Source: Burkholderiales bacterium
GTDB taxonomy: Bacteria; Pseudomonadota; Gammaproteobacteria; Burkholderiales; Burkholderiaceae
DNA: 45,693 nt
Assembly (NCBI GenBank): GCA_947371645.1
Contig: CANBQJ010000004.1
Span: 1 to 45,693 of the forward strand
Direction: 5' to 3'
The position numbers and the translations under genes are program-made. Below the pieces are notes generated by a model. That model worked only from the letters and a program-made list of their open reading frames with translations. It did not search any database and had not been told where the DNA came from. Of this stretch, positions 1 to 7,920 are shown piece after piece; position 1 is the stretch's first letter, and the number at the start of each line of letters is the position of its first letter.

Positions 1-699
1 GGCGAACAGCGAGATGCCCTTGGAGCCTTCGGGGGCGTCGGGCAGGCGGGCCAGCACCAGGTGGATGATGTTCTCGGCCATGTCGTGTTCACCGGCCGAG
101 ATGAAGATCTTGGCGCCGGTGATCTTGTAGGTGCCGTCGGCCTGGGGAACGGCCTTGGTGCGCAGCAGGCCCAGGTCGGTGCCGCAATGCGGTTCGGTCA
201 GGCACATGGTGCCGGTCCACTCACCCGAGGTCAGCTTGGGCAGGTAGGTCTTCTTCTGTTCGTCGGTGCCGTGGGCTTCCAGGGCAGCGTGGGCGCCATG
301 GCTCAGGCCGGGGTACATCGTCCAGGCCTGGTTGGCCGAGTTCAGCATCTCGTAGATGGCCTGGTTCAGCACCTGGGGCATGCCTTGACCGCCCCACTCC
401 GGGTCAGCCGACAGGGCCGACCAGCCGTTTTCAATGAACTGCTTGTAGGCTGCCTTGAAGCCATCCGGGGTCTTCACTTCGTGCGTGGTCTTGTCCAGCA
501 CACAACCCTGGGTGTCGCCCACCAGGTTCAGCGGGGCCAGGACCTTGGAGGCGAACTTGCCGCCCTCTTCCAGCACGGCATTGACGGTGTCGTTGTCCAG
601 GTCGGCATAAGCCGGGATCTTCTTCAGTTCGTCAACAGCGCCGAGCAGTTCGTGGATCACGAATTGCATGTCGCGCAGGGGAGGGTTGTAAGTGGGCAT
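1..699 (-). CDS. Acyl-CoA dehydrogenase (N-terminal part, runs off left edge)
   Basis: Only the first 233 codons lie in the window; the rest is beyond base 1. The product starts MPTYNPPLRDMQFVIHELLG and contains the family segments MYPGLSHGAH and TGTMCLTEPHCGTDLG, the FAD/substrate-binding part of an acyl-CoA dehydrogenase. It closely resembles the complete 605-residue enzyme at 38803-40620, so it is probably another long acyl-CoA dehydrogenase of about 600 residues. The expected reaction is FAD-dependent alpha,beta-dehydrogenation of a fatty acyl-CoA in beta-oxidation; chain length cannot be read from the sequence. The start is the ATG at 699, with the purine-rich GGAGC just upstream. It lies 69 bases behind the TetR gene on the same strand, so the two are probably cotranscribed from the operator-bearing promoter near 1500. 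Confidence 0.9.
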   Translation of the reverse strand, partial: MPTYNPPLRDMQFVIHELLGAVDELKKIPAYADLDNDTVNAVLEEGGKFASKVLAPLNLVGDTQGCVLDKTTHEVKTPDGFKAAYKQFIENGWSALSADPEWGGQGMPQVLNQAIYEMLNSANQAWTMYPGLSHGAHAALEAHGTDEQKKTYLPKLTSGEWTGTMCLTEPHCGTDLGLLRTKAVPQADGTYKITGAKIFISAGEHDMAENIIHLVLARLPDAPEGSKGISLFA

Positions 700-768
700 C
701 GTGAAGCTCCTCGGTGTGGAAAGGCAGTGAAGGTTGAAAGGGCCTGAGTCCCGTGGGCCAGGCGGTGG

Positions 769-1476
769 TCAGGAATGGACGGGGCGAGCCCCGCCAGCTT
801 GGAAAGCAGCTCTGGGCGTGGCATCCGTGGCGTAGTACTGGATGACACGCTCGAAGGCGATGTGCGCTCGGTCGATGGCACCGGCCGAGCGCAGGAAGCG
901 CGCGTCATGGTGCAACGCCAGGATCAGGCCGTGGATCTCGAACAGCATTTGCATCGAATCGGTGTCGGGGCGCAGGTGGCCCAGCTCGACGGCCATGCGG
1001 ATGGCACGGTCCAGCGCGCCATGCCACAGCAACACCATGCTGGCCAGCGCATCGCGCACGAGGCCTGGGCGGTCGTCAAACTCAACGGCGCCGCTGATGT
1101 AGATGCAGCCGGAGTCGATTTCGGTGGCGACCTTGCCAATCCAGTTGTCAAACAGGGCGCGCAGACGCGGCAGGCCCCGAGGCTGGCGGATGGCGGTGTG
1201 GAAGACTTCTTCTTCAAAGCGCTCGTGGTACTCGCGGATCACGGAGATCTGCAGCTCTTCACGCGAGCCGAAGTGCGCGAAGACGCCGGACTTGCTCATG
1301 CCGGTCACTTCAGCCAGGGCACCGATGGACAAGCCCTCGATGCCCATCTGCGAGGCCAGGTTCAGCGCGGCCTCCAGGATGGTGGCCCGGGTCTGCTGGC
1401 CCTTGTGTGCACCACGGCCACGCTCGCGCGCCACCTCAGCGGCGGGACGGGCGTCATGGGGCAAGGTTTCAGACAC
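769..1476 (-). CDS. TetR/AcrR-family transcriptional regulator
   Basis: A 235-residue regulator. The N-terminal TetR helix-turn-helix lies at about residues 30-75 (TRATILEAALNLA, then the recognition part MSKSGVFAHFGSREEL), followed by an all-helical ligand-binding domain of a type often seen in C-terminal TetR_C domains of lipid regulators. The start is a GTG at 1476 with GAGG about 8 bases upstream; an in-frame ATG is lacking nearby. It is the first gene of a probable two-gene unit with the acyl-CoA dehydrogenase at 1-699. A dyad at 1496-1508 sits directly in front of it, which suggests autorepression relieved by an acyl-CoA or fatty acid. The inducer and the autoregulation are inferences; the family assignment is firm. 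Confidence 0.9.
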   Translation of the reverse strand: MSETLPHDARPAAEVARERGRGAHKGQQTRATILEAALNLASQMGIEGLSIGALAEVTGMSKSGVFAHFGSREELQISVIREYHERFEEEVFHTAIRQPRGLPRLRALFDNWIGKVATEIDSGCIYISGAVEFDDRPGLVRDALASMVLLWHGALDRAIRMAVELGHLRPDTDSMQMLFEIHGLILALHHDARFLRSAGAIDRAHIAFERVIQYYATDATPRAAFQAGGARPVHS

Positions 1477-1495
1477 AGCAGGACCTCAGAATAAA

Positions 1496-1508
1496 ACGAA
1501 CGGTCGTG
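1496..1508. promoter_or_regulatory. Probable TetR operator in front of the TetR/acyl-CoA dehydrogenase pair
   Basis: The plus strand reads ACGAACGGTCGTG, a partial dyad. Its reverse complement contains the 11-base core ACGACCGTTCG, which is found exactly at 38730-38740 in front of the second acyl-CoA dehydrogenase. On the minus strand it lies just downstream of a TGCAAAAT sequence that could be an extended -10 element, and about 20 bases before the GTG start. That position suits a repressor site. The rest of the gap up to 1749 shows nothing else convincing. Confidence 0.55.
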
Positions 1509-1749
1509 CTATTTTGCAGAAAATGAGGGCTGCTGTGTGAGGCTTGCGCAAATTTTTTTGTGGCATTTGCCGCATGACCCGGGTTCGCCCTGGGTCGGGG
1601 CATTTCATCATGTGCCGTTCATGACGCCACCGTGACCACGCCCAGCCCCCCCGGCCTGTTGCGCGCGGACCAAGGCCACATGCCCGAGTGGTTGAGCAAT
1701 TCCTGGGCAGTGGTCTATCCTCTCGGTATCTTCTCCCGATGGAGGGTGC

Positions 1750-2307
1750 ATGGACGTGCTTCAGCTTGACGTGTCAGGCCGTCCGCAGGCTTGGCTGTCG
1801 GCCAAGGAAGCGGCGGTGCTGTACGCGAACAACGGCGTTGCCTGGACAATCGGCGACCCGTTCATGGTCTTGCGCGGTGGAACGCAACGCAAGACAGGCC
1901 TGCAGTCGCGCCTGGAGTTGCACCCCATCGTGGCGGTGCACGGCACGGTGCCCAGCCGCGCCTGGCGGCAAGCACCCGCCCTGACGAACCCCAAGCTCTT
2001 TGCGCGCGACCGCCAGGTCTGTGCTTACTGCGGCGGCCACTTCAACCTGGACGACCTCACCCGCGAGCACATCACCCCCACCTCGCGTGGCGGCCACGAT
2101 GCCTGGATGAACTGCATCACCGCCTGCCGCAACTGCAACGGGCGCAAGGGCAACCGCACCCTGAGCGAACTGGGCTGGTCCATGTACTACCTGCCCTACG
2201 TGCCCAGCCTGCACGAGGACATGATCCTGTGCGGGCGGCGCATCCTGGTCGACCAGATGGAATTCCTGCTGGCCAGCGTGCCCGCCTACAGCCGCCTGCG
2301 CGGCTGA
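1750..2307 (+). CDS. HNH endonuclease
   Basis: A 185-residue protein. Residues 91-133 carry a classical HNH nuclease with a zinc knuckle: CAYCGG (C91, C94), then LTREHITPTSRGG with the catalytic H107, then NCITACRNCNGRKGNRT (C126, C129) with the N/K residues of the beta-beta-alpha metal fold. The first 80 residues are a family-specific N-terminal part without a recognised fold. The start is the ATG at 1750, with GGAGG at 1741-1745. Such stand-alone HNH proteins are common in Burkholderiales; a role in restriction or DNA repair is plausible but not shown. No methyltransferase or phage gene is next to it, so it looks like an orphan. Confidence 0.88.
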   Translation: MDVLQLDVSGRPQAWLSAKEAAVLYANNGVAWTIGDPFMVLRGGTQRKTGLQSRLELHPIVAVHGTVPSRAWRQAPALTNPKLFARDRQVCAYCGGHFNLDDLTREHITPTSRGGHDAWMNCITACRNCNGRKGNRTLSELGWSMYYLPYVPSLHEDMILCGRRILVDQMEFLLASVPAYSRLRG

Positions 2308-3299
2308 GCCCCCCCTGAGTGTTCACGTACCTGGCGCCCCGCCGTAACCCGGTGGGGCCGGCGTGCACCCCACCCCACCACAGCCCCGGTCACGTTCGCA
2401 TGTGACACAACTCTTACCTGCGGGCTCTGCAATGGATGGGTTGCGTTTAATTGGTATCCGGCGCGTTGACGTCAACAAACGTCATAAATCTGGCGGCATG
2501 CCCCACCCTCACGGCGCCGGATTGTCAATTGCACGACAATATTTGTTCAATACTGCAATGGTGTGATATTGCAATCATCGACCCGGACAGGTGGGTGGGT
2601 TAATACACCTCACCTGGTTAACAGAACCAGTCAGCACCGGACATGCGTGACGCACAACCAAACTGCGTCAATCTGGATTGACAAAGCGGCGACAAAACCG
2701 GAATGGCATCGACCTTCAAATTCAACCGACGACCCACACCCATTTACCAAATCGGGCAGCCGGACCGGGCACACGGCCCATGCCGCGACGAGGTCTGCGC
2801 GAGGCCTGCCTCCCCTGGGAAAGCAGGCCTTGTGACCGCGGCGCTCAGGGCCTCTCCCCGCCCGACGCCCAGGGGCGACACCCTTCAGGCCAGCCTGGCT
2901 GGATGGTTGCCCAATGCAAATGCTCCGCATGCAAACCATATTCATCCATACAGAAAATACACCATGACCAGCATTTCATAGCCAGCTATATACATGTGGT
3001 TACCCCTGCCTGAATTCTGTTTTCAAATCACAGAAGACCACATTCACGCAAGCGATGTTGGTTACTTCAATCAATCATCACCAGGCTGTCGGAAAAGGAT
3101 CCTGAGGCCAGCCATATCAGTGTTTTCATCACCATTCATTTGAATGAATTTCAAGTCTCCCAAGGTATTTGTCGTTGCCAAGAAGGGCAGTTTCTCAGCA
3201 GACTGGTTTTACGCGATCGCTGAACGCCAAAGCAGGCCAGATCGATTTGACCGGAAATGGATCAAGGCCTGCACTCCCTCACCCTTAGGAGATACAGAG
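2308..3299. other. Long AT-richer intergenic region upstream of lipase 1
   Basis: Nearly 1 kb without a convincing gene. The base composition is clearly more AT-rich than the flanks, especially 2430-2760 and 2930-3200. Short ORFs here overlap in several frames and have no ribosome sites or recognisable residues. The region holds a perfect 12-base palindrome at 2465-2476 and two short inverted repeats at 2521-2540 and 2554-2573. The final part precedes the lipase gene, with AGGAG at 3287-3291. It probably holds the lipase promoter and a long leader; I cannot place the -35/-10 pair with confidence. Confidence 0.6.
2465..2476. repeat. 12-bp perfect palindrome GTTGACGTCAAC
   Basis: A perfect 12-base palindrome in the AT-richer gap before lipase 1. 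It could be a binding site for a dimeric regulator. About 50 bases further on are ATTGTC/GACAAT (2521-2540) and TGCAAT/ATTGCA (2554-2573), two more inverted repeats. No known regulator can be assigned. Confidence 0.4.
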
Positions 3300-5090
3300 A
3301 TGAGAAACATGAATACCCGCCTGACCGTGCTGGCCGCTTCGGTCGCCGCCCTGACCATGAGCTTTGCCGCCCAAGCCGCCTCTGTGGGCCCTGGCGACGA
3401 CAGCTTCTACACCTACCCCAGCAGCGTGCCCGCCGGCACCAGCGGCACCTTGATCAGCTACCGCGACGGCACCGCCAAGATCGCCAACACCGTGCTGCCC
3501 GCCAAGGCCTGGAACGTCCTCTACAAGTCGACCGACTCCCTGGACGCCGAGAACGTGGTCTCCGGCACCGTGCTGGTCCCGACCGCCGCCTGGACCGGCT
3601 CCGGCCCCCGCCCCGTGATCCTGTACGCCATGGGCACCCACGGGCTGGCCCAGGGCTGCGCACCGTCGCGCCAGCTGGCCGCCGGTACCGACTACGAAGG
3701 CGCCAACATCAACGCCGCACTGAAGGCCGGCTACACCGTCCTGGTCACCGACTACCAGGGTTACCTGAAGGGCGATGCCGCCACCTACCTGGCTGGCAAG
3801 TCGCAAGCCCACGCCAACCTCGACCTCTTCCGTGCCGCCCAGGCCGTGCCAGGCGCCAACATCAGTGCGGCCTCCAAGGTCGGCATCTGGGGCTTCTCGC
3901 AAGGTGGCCAGACCGCCGCATGGTCTGCTGAAATCCTGCAGACCTATGCCTCCGACATCAACGTCGTGGGCGTGGCCGCCGGTGGCATCCCTGCCGACTT
4001 CATCAAGTCCGCCTACAACCTGGACAACAACCTGGGCGCCGCCTTCCTGGCCATGGGCGTCGCTGGCCTGAACGCGCAGTACCCCGACACACTGAACATC
4101 GACCTGATCGCCAGCCCCGCCGGCTTTGCGGCCCTGGACAAGCTGCGCGGCCAGTGCGTGTTCGAAGCCCTGTTCGACCTGCAAGACAAGGGCCTGAAGG
4201 ACTTCACCAACAACAACATCGGCCTGGACCAGATCCTGAAGGTCCAGGACATCAAGAACACCCTGGTGGCACAGAACCTGGGCACCAAGCCCGTGAACGT
4301 GCCGATGTACATGTTCCACGGCCAGGCCGACGAGTTCATCCCGCTGGACCAGAACGTCGCGCTGAAGAACACGTACTGCACGAAGTACCCCAATGTGTAC
4401 TTCGACCTCTACCCCTCCGAGCACATCGTGACGCTGTTCCAGGCCGCGACGCCCGCGCTGAACTGGCTGGGTGACCGCTTCGCCGGCAAGGCCGCACCGA
4501 GCACCTGCTCGAACACCGCTGCAGCCCCGGCACCGACCGCCAACCCGGGTGGTGGCGACTTCGTGGTGACGCTCAACAAGTGGGCCCTGACCGCCAGCGT
4601 CGGCCTCAAGACGCTGGGCCAACAGGTGATCCTGCCGTCGACCTCGACCTTCACGGCGGACTCCAACATCACCAAGAAGACGTTGAAGGGCTCGCTCAAC
4701 ATCCCCGACTTCTCGCAGACGCTCAACATCATCGGCCTGAAGCTGCCGGTGGGCATCCGCGTGACACCTGCTGGCGACGTGACGGGCTCGGTGGAGCTGG
4801 ACAACAGCGGCATCCTGCACATCAAGGCCAATGCCCAGACCAACATCACAGTGACGTCGATCCTGGGCATCCCGTTTGGCGAGTGCAAGACGGCCACGCC
4901 GGTGAACTTCCCCATCAACTTCGATGGCCCCATCGCGGCACTGGGCGGTGGCAACCTGACCTTCACGGGCACGACCTCGTTCCCGCAGATCAAGGGCTGC
5001 TTCATCTCTGCCATCCTGACCGCCTTCATGTCGGGCGGTGGCCAGACCTACAGCTTCAATGTGGCGCCCCCGGCGCCGGCAAAGTTCTGA
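3300..5090 (+). CDS. Secreted lipase/esterase with beta-rich C-terminal domain (lipase 1)
   Basis: A 596-residue exported alpha/beta-hydrolase of the secretory lipase type (PF03583-like). Residues 1-27 form a Sec signal peptide ending FAAQAA. The catalytic triad is visible: S200 in GFSQGG, D344 in HGQADEF and H375 in PSEHIVT. After an Ala/Pro/Asn-rich linker near residue 410, the last 170 residues form a beta-rich domain I do not recognise. I chose the ATG at 3300 because AGGAG lies 8 bases before it, the signal peptide then begins at once, and the length matches the paralog at 41919-43712; an upstream in-frame ATG at 3144 would bury the signal peptide. It should release fatty acids outside the cell that feed the neighbouring acyl-CoA dehydrogenase. 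Substrate range (triglyceride, polyester or small ester) is not decidable. Confidence 0.88.
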   Translation: MRNMNTRLTVLAASVAALTMSFAAQAASVGPGDDSFYTYPSSVPAGTSGTLISYRDGTAKIANTVLPAKAWNVLYKSTDSLDAENVVSGTVLVPTAAWTGSGPRPVILYAMGTHGLAQGCAPSRQLAAGTDYEGANINAALKAGYTVLVTDYQGYLKGDAATYLAGKSQAHANLDLFRAAQAVPGANISAASKVGIWGFSQGGQTAAWSAEILQTYASDINVVGVAAGGIPADFIKSAYNLDNNLGAAFLAMGVAGLNAQYPDTLNIDLIASPAGFAALDKLRGQCVFEALFDLQDKGLKDFTNNNIGLDQILKVQDIKNTLVAQNLGTKPVNVPMYMFHGQADEFIPLDQNVALKNTYCTKYPNVYFDLYPSEHIVTLFQAATPALNWLGDRFAGKAAPSTCSNTAAAPAPTANPGGGDFVVTLNKWALTASVGLKTLGQQVILPSTSTFTADSNITKKTLKGSLNIPDFSQTLNIIGLKLPVGIRVTPAGDVTGSVELDNSGILHIKANAQTNITVTSILGIPFGECKTATPVNFPINFDGPIAALGGGNLTFTGTTSFPQIKGCFISAILTAFMSGGGQTYSFNVAPPAPAKF

Positions 5091-5109
5091 TCCTTGTGAT
5101 CGGAAATCC

Positions 5110-5127
5110 AGCACCCGCGAGGGTGCT
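5110..5127 (+). terminator. Hairpin behind lipase 1 (first of two)
   Basis: AGCACCC and GGGTGCT form a 7-bp stem around the loop GCGA, followed by TCTCT. It lies 19 bases after the lipase stop and just before a much stronger terminator, so it is a weak terminator or an RNA-stabilising hairpin. Confidence 0.55.
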
Positions 5128-5147
5128 TCTCTAGGTGGAAACTTTTT

Positions 5148-5175
5148 GGGCCCGCGTCACAGCGGGCCCTTTTTT
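5148..5175 (+). terminator. Rho-independent terminator of lipase 1
   Basis: GGGCCCGC (5148-5155) pairs perfectly with GCGGGCCC (5162-5169) around a 6-base loop, and six T residues follow (5170-5175). This is a textbook intrinsic terminator for the plus-strand lipase transcript. TTTTT in front of the stem (5143-5147) gives only AAAAA on the other strand's 3' side, so it also has some capacity to terminate minus-strand transcripts. Confidence 0.92.
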
Positions 5176-5231
5176 GCCTATGGCGGGCGGCCAGGGCCAG
5201 CAGGGGGCAATGGTCGCCAACGCTGAGGAAT

Positions 5232-5750
5232 TCAAGGTGACGGCACCACATCAGGCTTGACTGCACAAAACGCCAACTCCACGTCCTTGGCGTTGCGTAC
5301 ATCGGCAATATTTTGACTGTTGACCGTCAGCGTCTTGGCAGTCATGGACGCCAAGCGAGGCGATGGGCGATCAACATAAACGACGACGCCGTCAAGTCCA
5401 TTCACCTCATCATCGCGGGATGACAGCAAGGCATTGCTCAGACTTCGCTTCGCCGACAGTCTGCCTTGCAGCACTGCCCGCCTGATCAACTTGTCGTCGA
5501 CGCCAGGCGGGCGCTTCTTCATGTAGATCAGCCCACCTCCCTTCACCCAGCATTCTGGATGGACCGCGTTGATTGAACCTTTCAACGCCAGGTCGACAGC
5601 CTCGTCCGGGGCGTCGCTCAAATTGGCGTAAACAATGTTGGGCTCGATCACTACTCCTGCGGACGCGCCAGACGCGAAAAGCACAAGGGCAAGAACCAGG
5701 CATGCATAGCCAGTTCCCCCGACCGACCCATTTTGATCAACGCGTGTCAT
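5232..5750 (-). CDS. Small exported protein, possible T6SS immunity protein
   Basis: A 172-residue protein of no recognised family. It begins MTRVDQNGSV, then has a hydrophobic stretch (YACLVLALVLFASGASAG) that looks like a cleavable signal peptide, so it probably acts in the periplasm. The start at 5750 is preferred over upstream ATGs because AGAAGGA lies 5 bases before it. Its start overlaps the end of the chimeric effector remnant (stop at 5737) by 14 bases on the same strand, the usual arrangement of an effector and its immunity gene. The remnant's tail resembles a peptidoglycan-acting CHAP-type protein, for which a periplasmic immunity protein would make sense. That role is inference from position and export signal only. 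Confidence 0.6.
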   Translation of the reverse strand: MTRVDQNGSVGGTGYACLVLALVLFASGASAGVVIEPNIVYANLSDAPDEAVDLALKGSINAVHPECWVKGGGLIYMKKRPPGVDDKLIRRAVLQGRLSAKRSLSNALLSSRDDEVNGLDGVVVYVDRPSPRLASMTAKTLTVNSQNIADVRNAKDVELAFCAVKPDVVPSP

Positions 5751-6707
5751 CGCCATCCTTCTTTTGCGCCCGAATGCCAAGATCATTGTTCATCGCTTCT
5801 GCACCTCCCGTGGGTAATACAGATTTTGCAGATTCCTCGCGCGCCTGCAGAGCGTAAGCTGACGGAACGAAGAACAAGAGATGGTCAGGATTGGCTTTTT
5901 TGACCCTGACCTTTTTGCCTTTTGAATCCGTCTTGTAGACCGCCGGCTCAGGCTTGATGCTCGCGTCAATGAAATTGATCTGGTCCGATTGATTGCCCCC
6001 GAGCAGCACAACATGGGCATCATCGCGCTTGGCGCAGACAAAGCCAACGTGATGACCATGGTGCTGCCCCCCACGCCCAGCACGCTGTGCGCGAGGGGCA
6101 GGCTGGCGATGTCGGCGGCGGCGCTCACCACCAGGTCGGGGCGCTCGCTCACCGGTATCTGGCCATGGCCACCGTCGATGGCCACGATCTCGCCTGCCTG
6201 GTTTGAAGCCACAGCGTCCTCTCCGCCTTGCACGCCGCGCAAGCTCTTCAGGCTGGCTTTTAAGGCCTGGTGCGCGGCTGAGCCCGGGAACCAGGCCGGC
6301 GCGTTGCCTGTGGCGGTGGCGCTGCCAGCGGCCACCGAGTTGCCCTGGGCGTTGTCCTGGCCCTGGCCGTTGAAGGTGCTGCCGATGACCACGGGGCGGT
6401 CGATGTCGCCCCCCACAAAGGCCACCACTGCCTCCTGGCCCAGGCGAGGGATGAAGGCCCCGGCCCAGGGTTGGCCTACGCGCACCCAGGTGCCTGAAGC
6501 ATCTGAGGCGGGGGCGTTGTCGCCGGCGGGGTGGTTCAGGCCCCCCACCACCGCAGTCGGCGTTCCGTGGACCAAGGACTTGCCCAGCGTCAGACCGGCA
6601 ACATCCATGTCCTGGACCACCCAGGCATAAGTGCGTTGGACCAGCAAAGGGGGCATCAAAGTTTCCCAACCCAGGTGTATCAATTCGTGGCACTTCATTG
6701 CGTTCAT
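5737..6707 (-). pseudogene. Chimeric remnant: broken vgrG fused to the tail of a CHAP-like effector
   Basis: From about 6660 down to 6060 the sequence is a shortened copy of pieces of the full vgrG at 10464-13553. Bases 6060-6277 match 11061-11278, then the match jumps 459 bp (shared TGCGCGG at the join) to about 11731-12000. Two further jumps lead to pieces near 12110-12165 and 13085. At 6059/6060 vgrG similarity stops and another reading frame continues to 5737. It encodes GFVCAKRDDAHVVLLGGNQSDQ, written here as two parts: GFVCAKRDDAH and VVLLGGNQSDQ. These are the ending of a TIGR02594/CHAP-like peptidoglycan hydrolase. Because the frame changes at the junction, no single intact protein results. 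It looks like the scar of recombination between two vgrG-effector modules. Confidence 0.8.
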
Positions 6708-6758
6708 GCCTGATCCGGCAAAATGCGAATCGAAAATAAAACCTGGGATGCTTCGCGC

Positions 6759-7913
6759 ATGACACGCATTCGTTTGGCCTCGCTGGTGACTACGTTCATT
6801 GCCATGATGAGCATTGGGGCTCATGGCTGCTCTGCGGCCCTACCGGCATCAGACCAGCTGCCCCTGCCTGCGGTCACTTCAATGCCACCGCCGCAGAGTG
6901 CATTTCAGATGTTGTCCAAAGCGGAAGCAACTACGCTTGCAACAGTCAAACCGCCAGGCAACCCGAAGATCAGCGATCACTACATCAGCGAAAAGGCCCT
7001 GGCCACACTACCAGTGCCACAGCAGCCACCGGAGCTGGCCAAGGCCTTGGCTGACTTGCAAACGGGCTCGATCGATGAGCGCAAGGCAAAGCTCAAAGCC
7101 AAGGTCTTCAATGACATGGTCTATGTGCGAGGAGGCCGCTTCATGCGAGGAGATTTTGCCAAGCTCATGGGGATCGAAGGTGTGACTCGCATGACCTATA
7201 ACAGTGATGACAAGGTGGTCAAAGAAGTTTCCCTCAATGACTTCTGGATCGGCAAGTACAAGGTCACGTATGCTGAATTTGACGTCTTCACCGATGCGAC
7301 CAAGAGGCCTCGGGCCGGTATTGAAAGTGAAGGTGGGTCATTCAGCTTCCGCCACCCCCTGATCCCCGCACACAACAAATGGCAAGAGGCGAAAGCCTAC
7401 TGCCAATGGCTGGGCAACATCACAGATCTACCCGTTGATCTGCCGACAGAAGCGCAATGGGAGTACGCCGCGCGCAGCAGAGGCCAGTTTTTCATGATCC
7501 CTACCGATGACGGCACCATCGACTTCGGACGGAATCTTCCATTTCCGGCGCAAGAGAGTCTCTTGTCCAGCAAATTGGGAGGAAACCGCCTGATTGACAG
7601 CTATCCGGTTGGCCTTTTCCCTCCCAACCCACTCGGCCTGTTTGACATGAGTGAAAACGGATTGGAATGGGTTGAAGATTGGTATGCCAAGGATGCCTAC
7701 AGCAAGTCTCCAAGCCAGGACCCGCGTGGTCCTGCAAAAGGCACGCGCAAAGTCGTCAGGTCATGGGGAGGCGACAGCCTGAAGATTGGTGTGGCCGTGT
7801 GGCGGCGCTCAGAAGACCTGGCACCAACAACCAAGGACAGCAGCAGTGGCAAAGCAATACCTACAGAGTCGCCCTTCATGCCCGGGCTCCGCTGCGCCAT
7901 CTCGCAGCATTGA
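6759..7913 (+). CDS. Exported FGE-sulfatase (SUMF1/PvdO-like) domain protein
   Basis: A protein of 384 residues from the ATG at 6759. It opens with a signal-like hydrophobic stretch (LASLVTTFIAMMSIGAHGCSA), which may be a weak lipobox. From about residue 120 it shows the formylglycine-generating enzyme fold (PF03781): VYVRGGRFMRGD, DFWIGKYKVTYAEFDVF, LPTEAQWEYAAR, NPLGLFDMSENGLEWVEDW and the closing R-C motif PGLRCA. True sulfatase activation needs paired active-site cysteines that I do not see clearly, so it is more likely a binding or immunity-type member than an enzyme. It runs toward the large candidate effector and ends 7 bases from the effector's stop. FGE-domain proteins recur in VgrG islands; an immunity role here is inference. 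An upstream ATG at 6723 is possible but has no better ribosome site. Confidence 0.75.
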   Translation: MTRIRLASLVTTFIAMMSIGAHGCSAALPASDQLPLPAVTSMPPPQSAFQMLSKAEATTLATVKPPGNPKISDHYISEKALATLPVPQQPPELAKALADLQTGSIDERKAKLKAKVFNDMVYVRGGRFMRGDFAKLMGIEGVTRMTYNSDDKVVKEVSLNDFWIGKYKVTYAEFDVFTDATKRPRAGIESEGGSFSFRHPLIPAHNKWQEAKAYCQWLGNITDLPVDLPTEAQWEYAARSRGQFFMIPTDDGTIDFGRNLPFPAQESLLSSKLGGNRLIDSYPVGLFPPNPLGLFDMSENGLEWVEDWYAKDAYSKSPSQDPRGPAKGTRKVVRSWGGDSLKIGVAVWRRSEDLAPTTKDSSSGKAIPTESPFMPGLRCAISQH

Positions 7914-7920
7914 CGAAAAA

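Noticed and set aside
1681..1760. Sequence GCCCGAGTGGTTGAGCAA resembling the D-arm of a Ser/Leu tRNA
   Set aside because: No acceptor stem, anticodon arm or T-arm can be folded around it, and no TTCGANTC-type T-loop follows.
3144..3299. Extended N-terminus of lipase 1
   Set aside because: It would place 52 residues before a complete signal peptide, and the paralog starts at the equivalent of 3300.
3285..5114. Long open frame (609 codons) antisense to lipase 1
   Set aside because: Composition is Gly/His/Val-rich shadow protein opposite a clear lipase with signal peptide and triad; typical of high-GC genomes.
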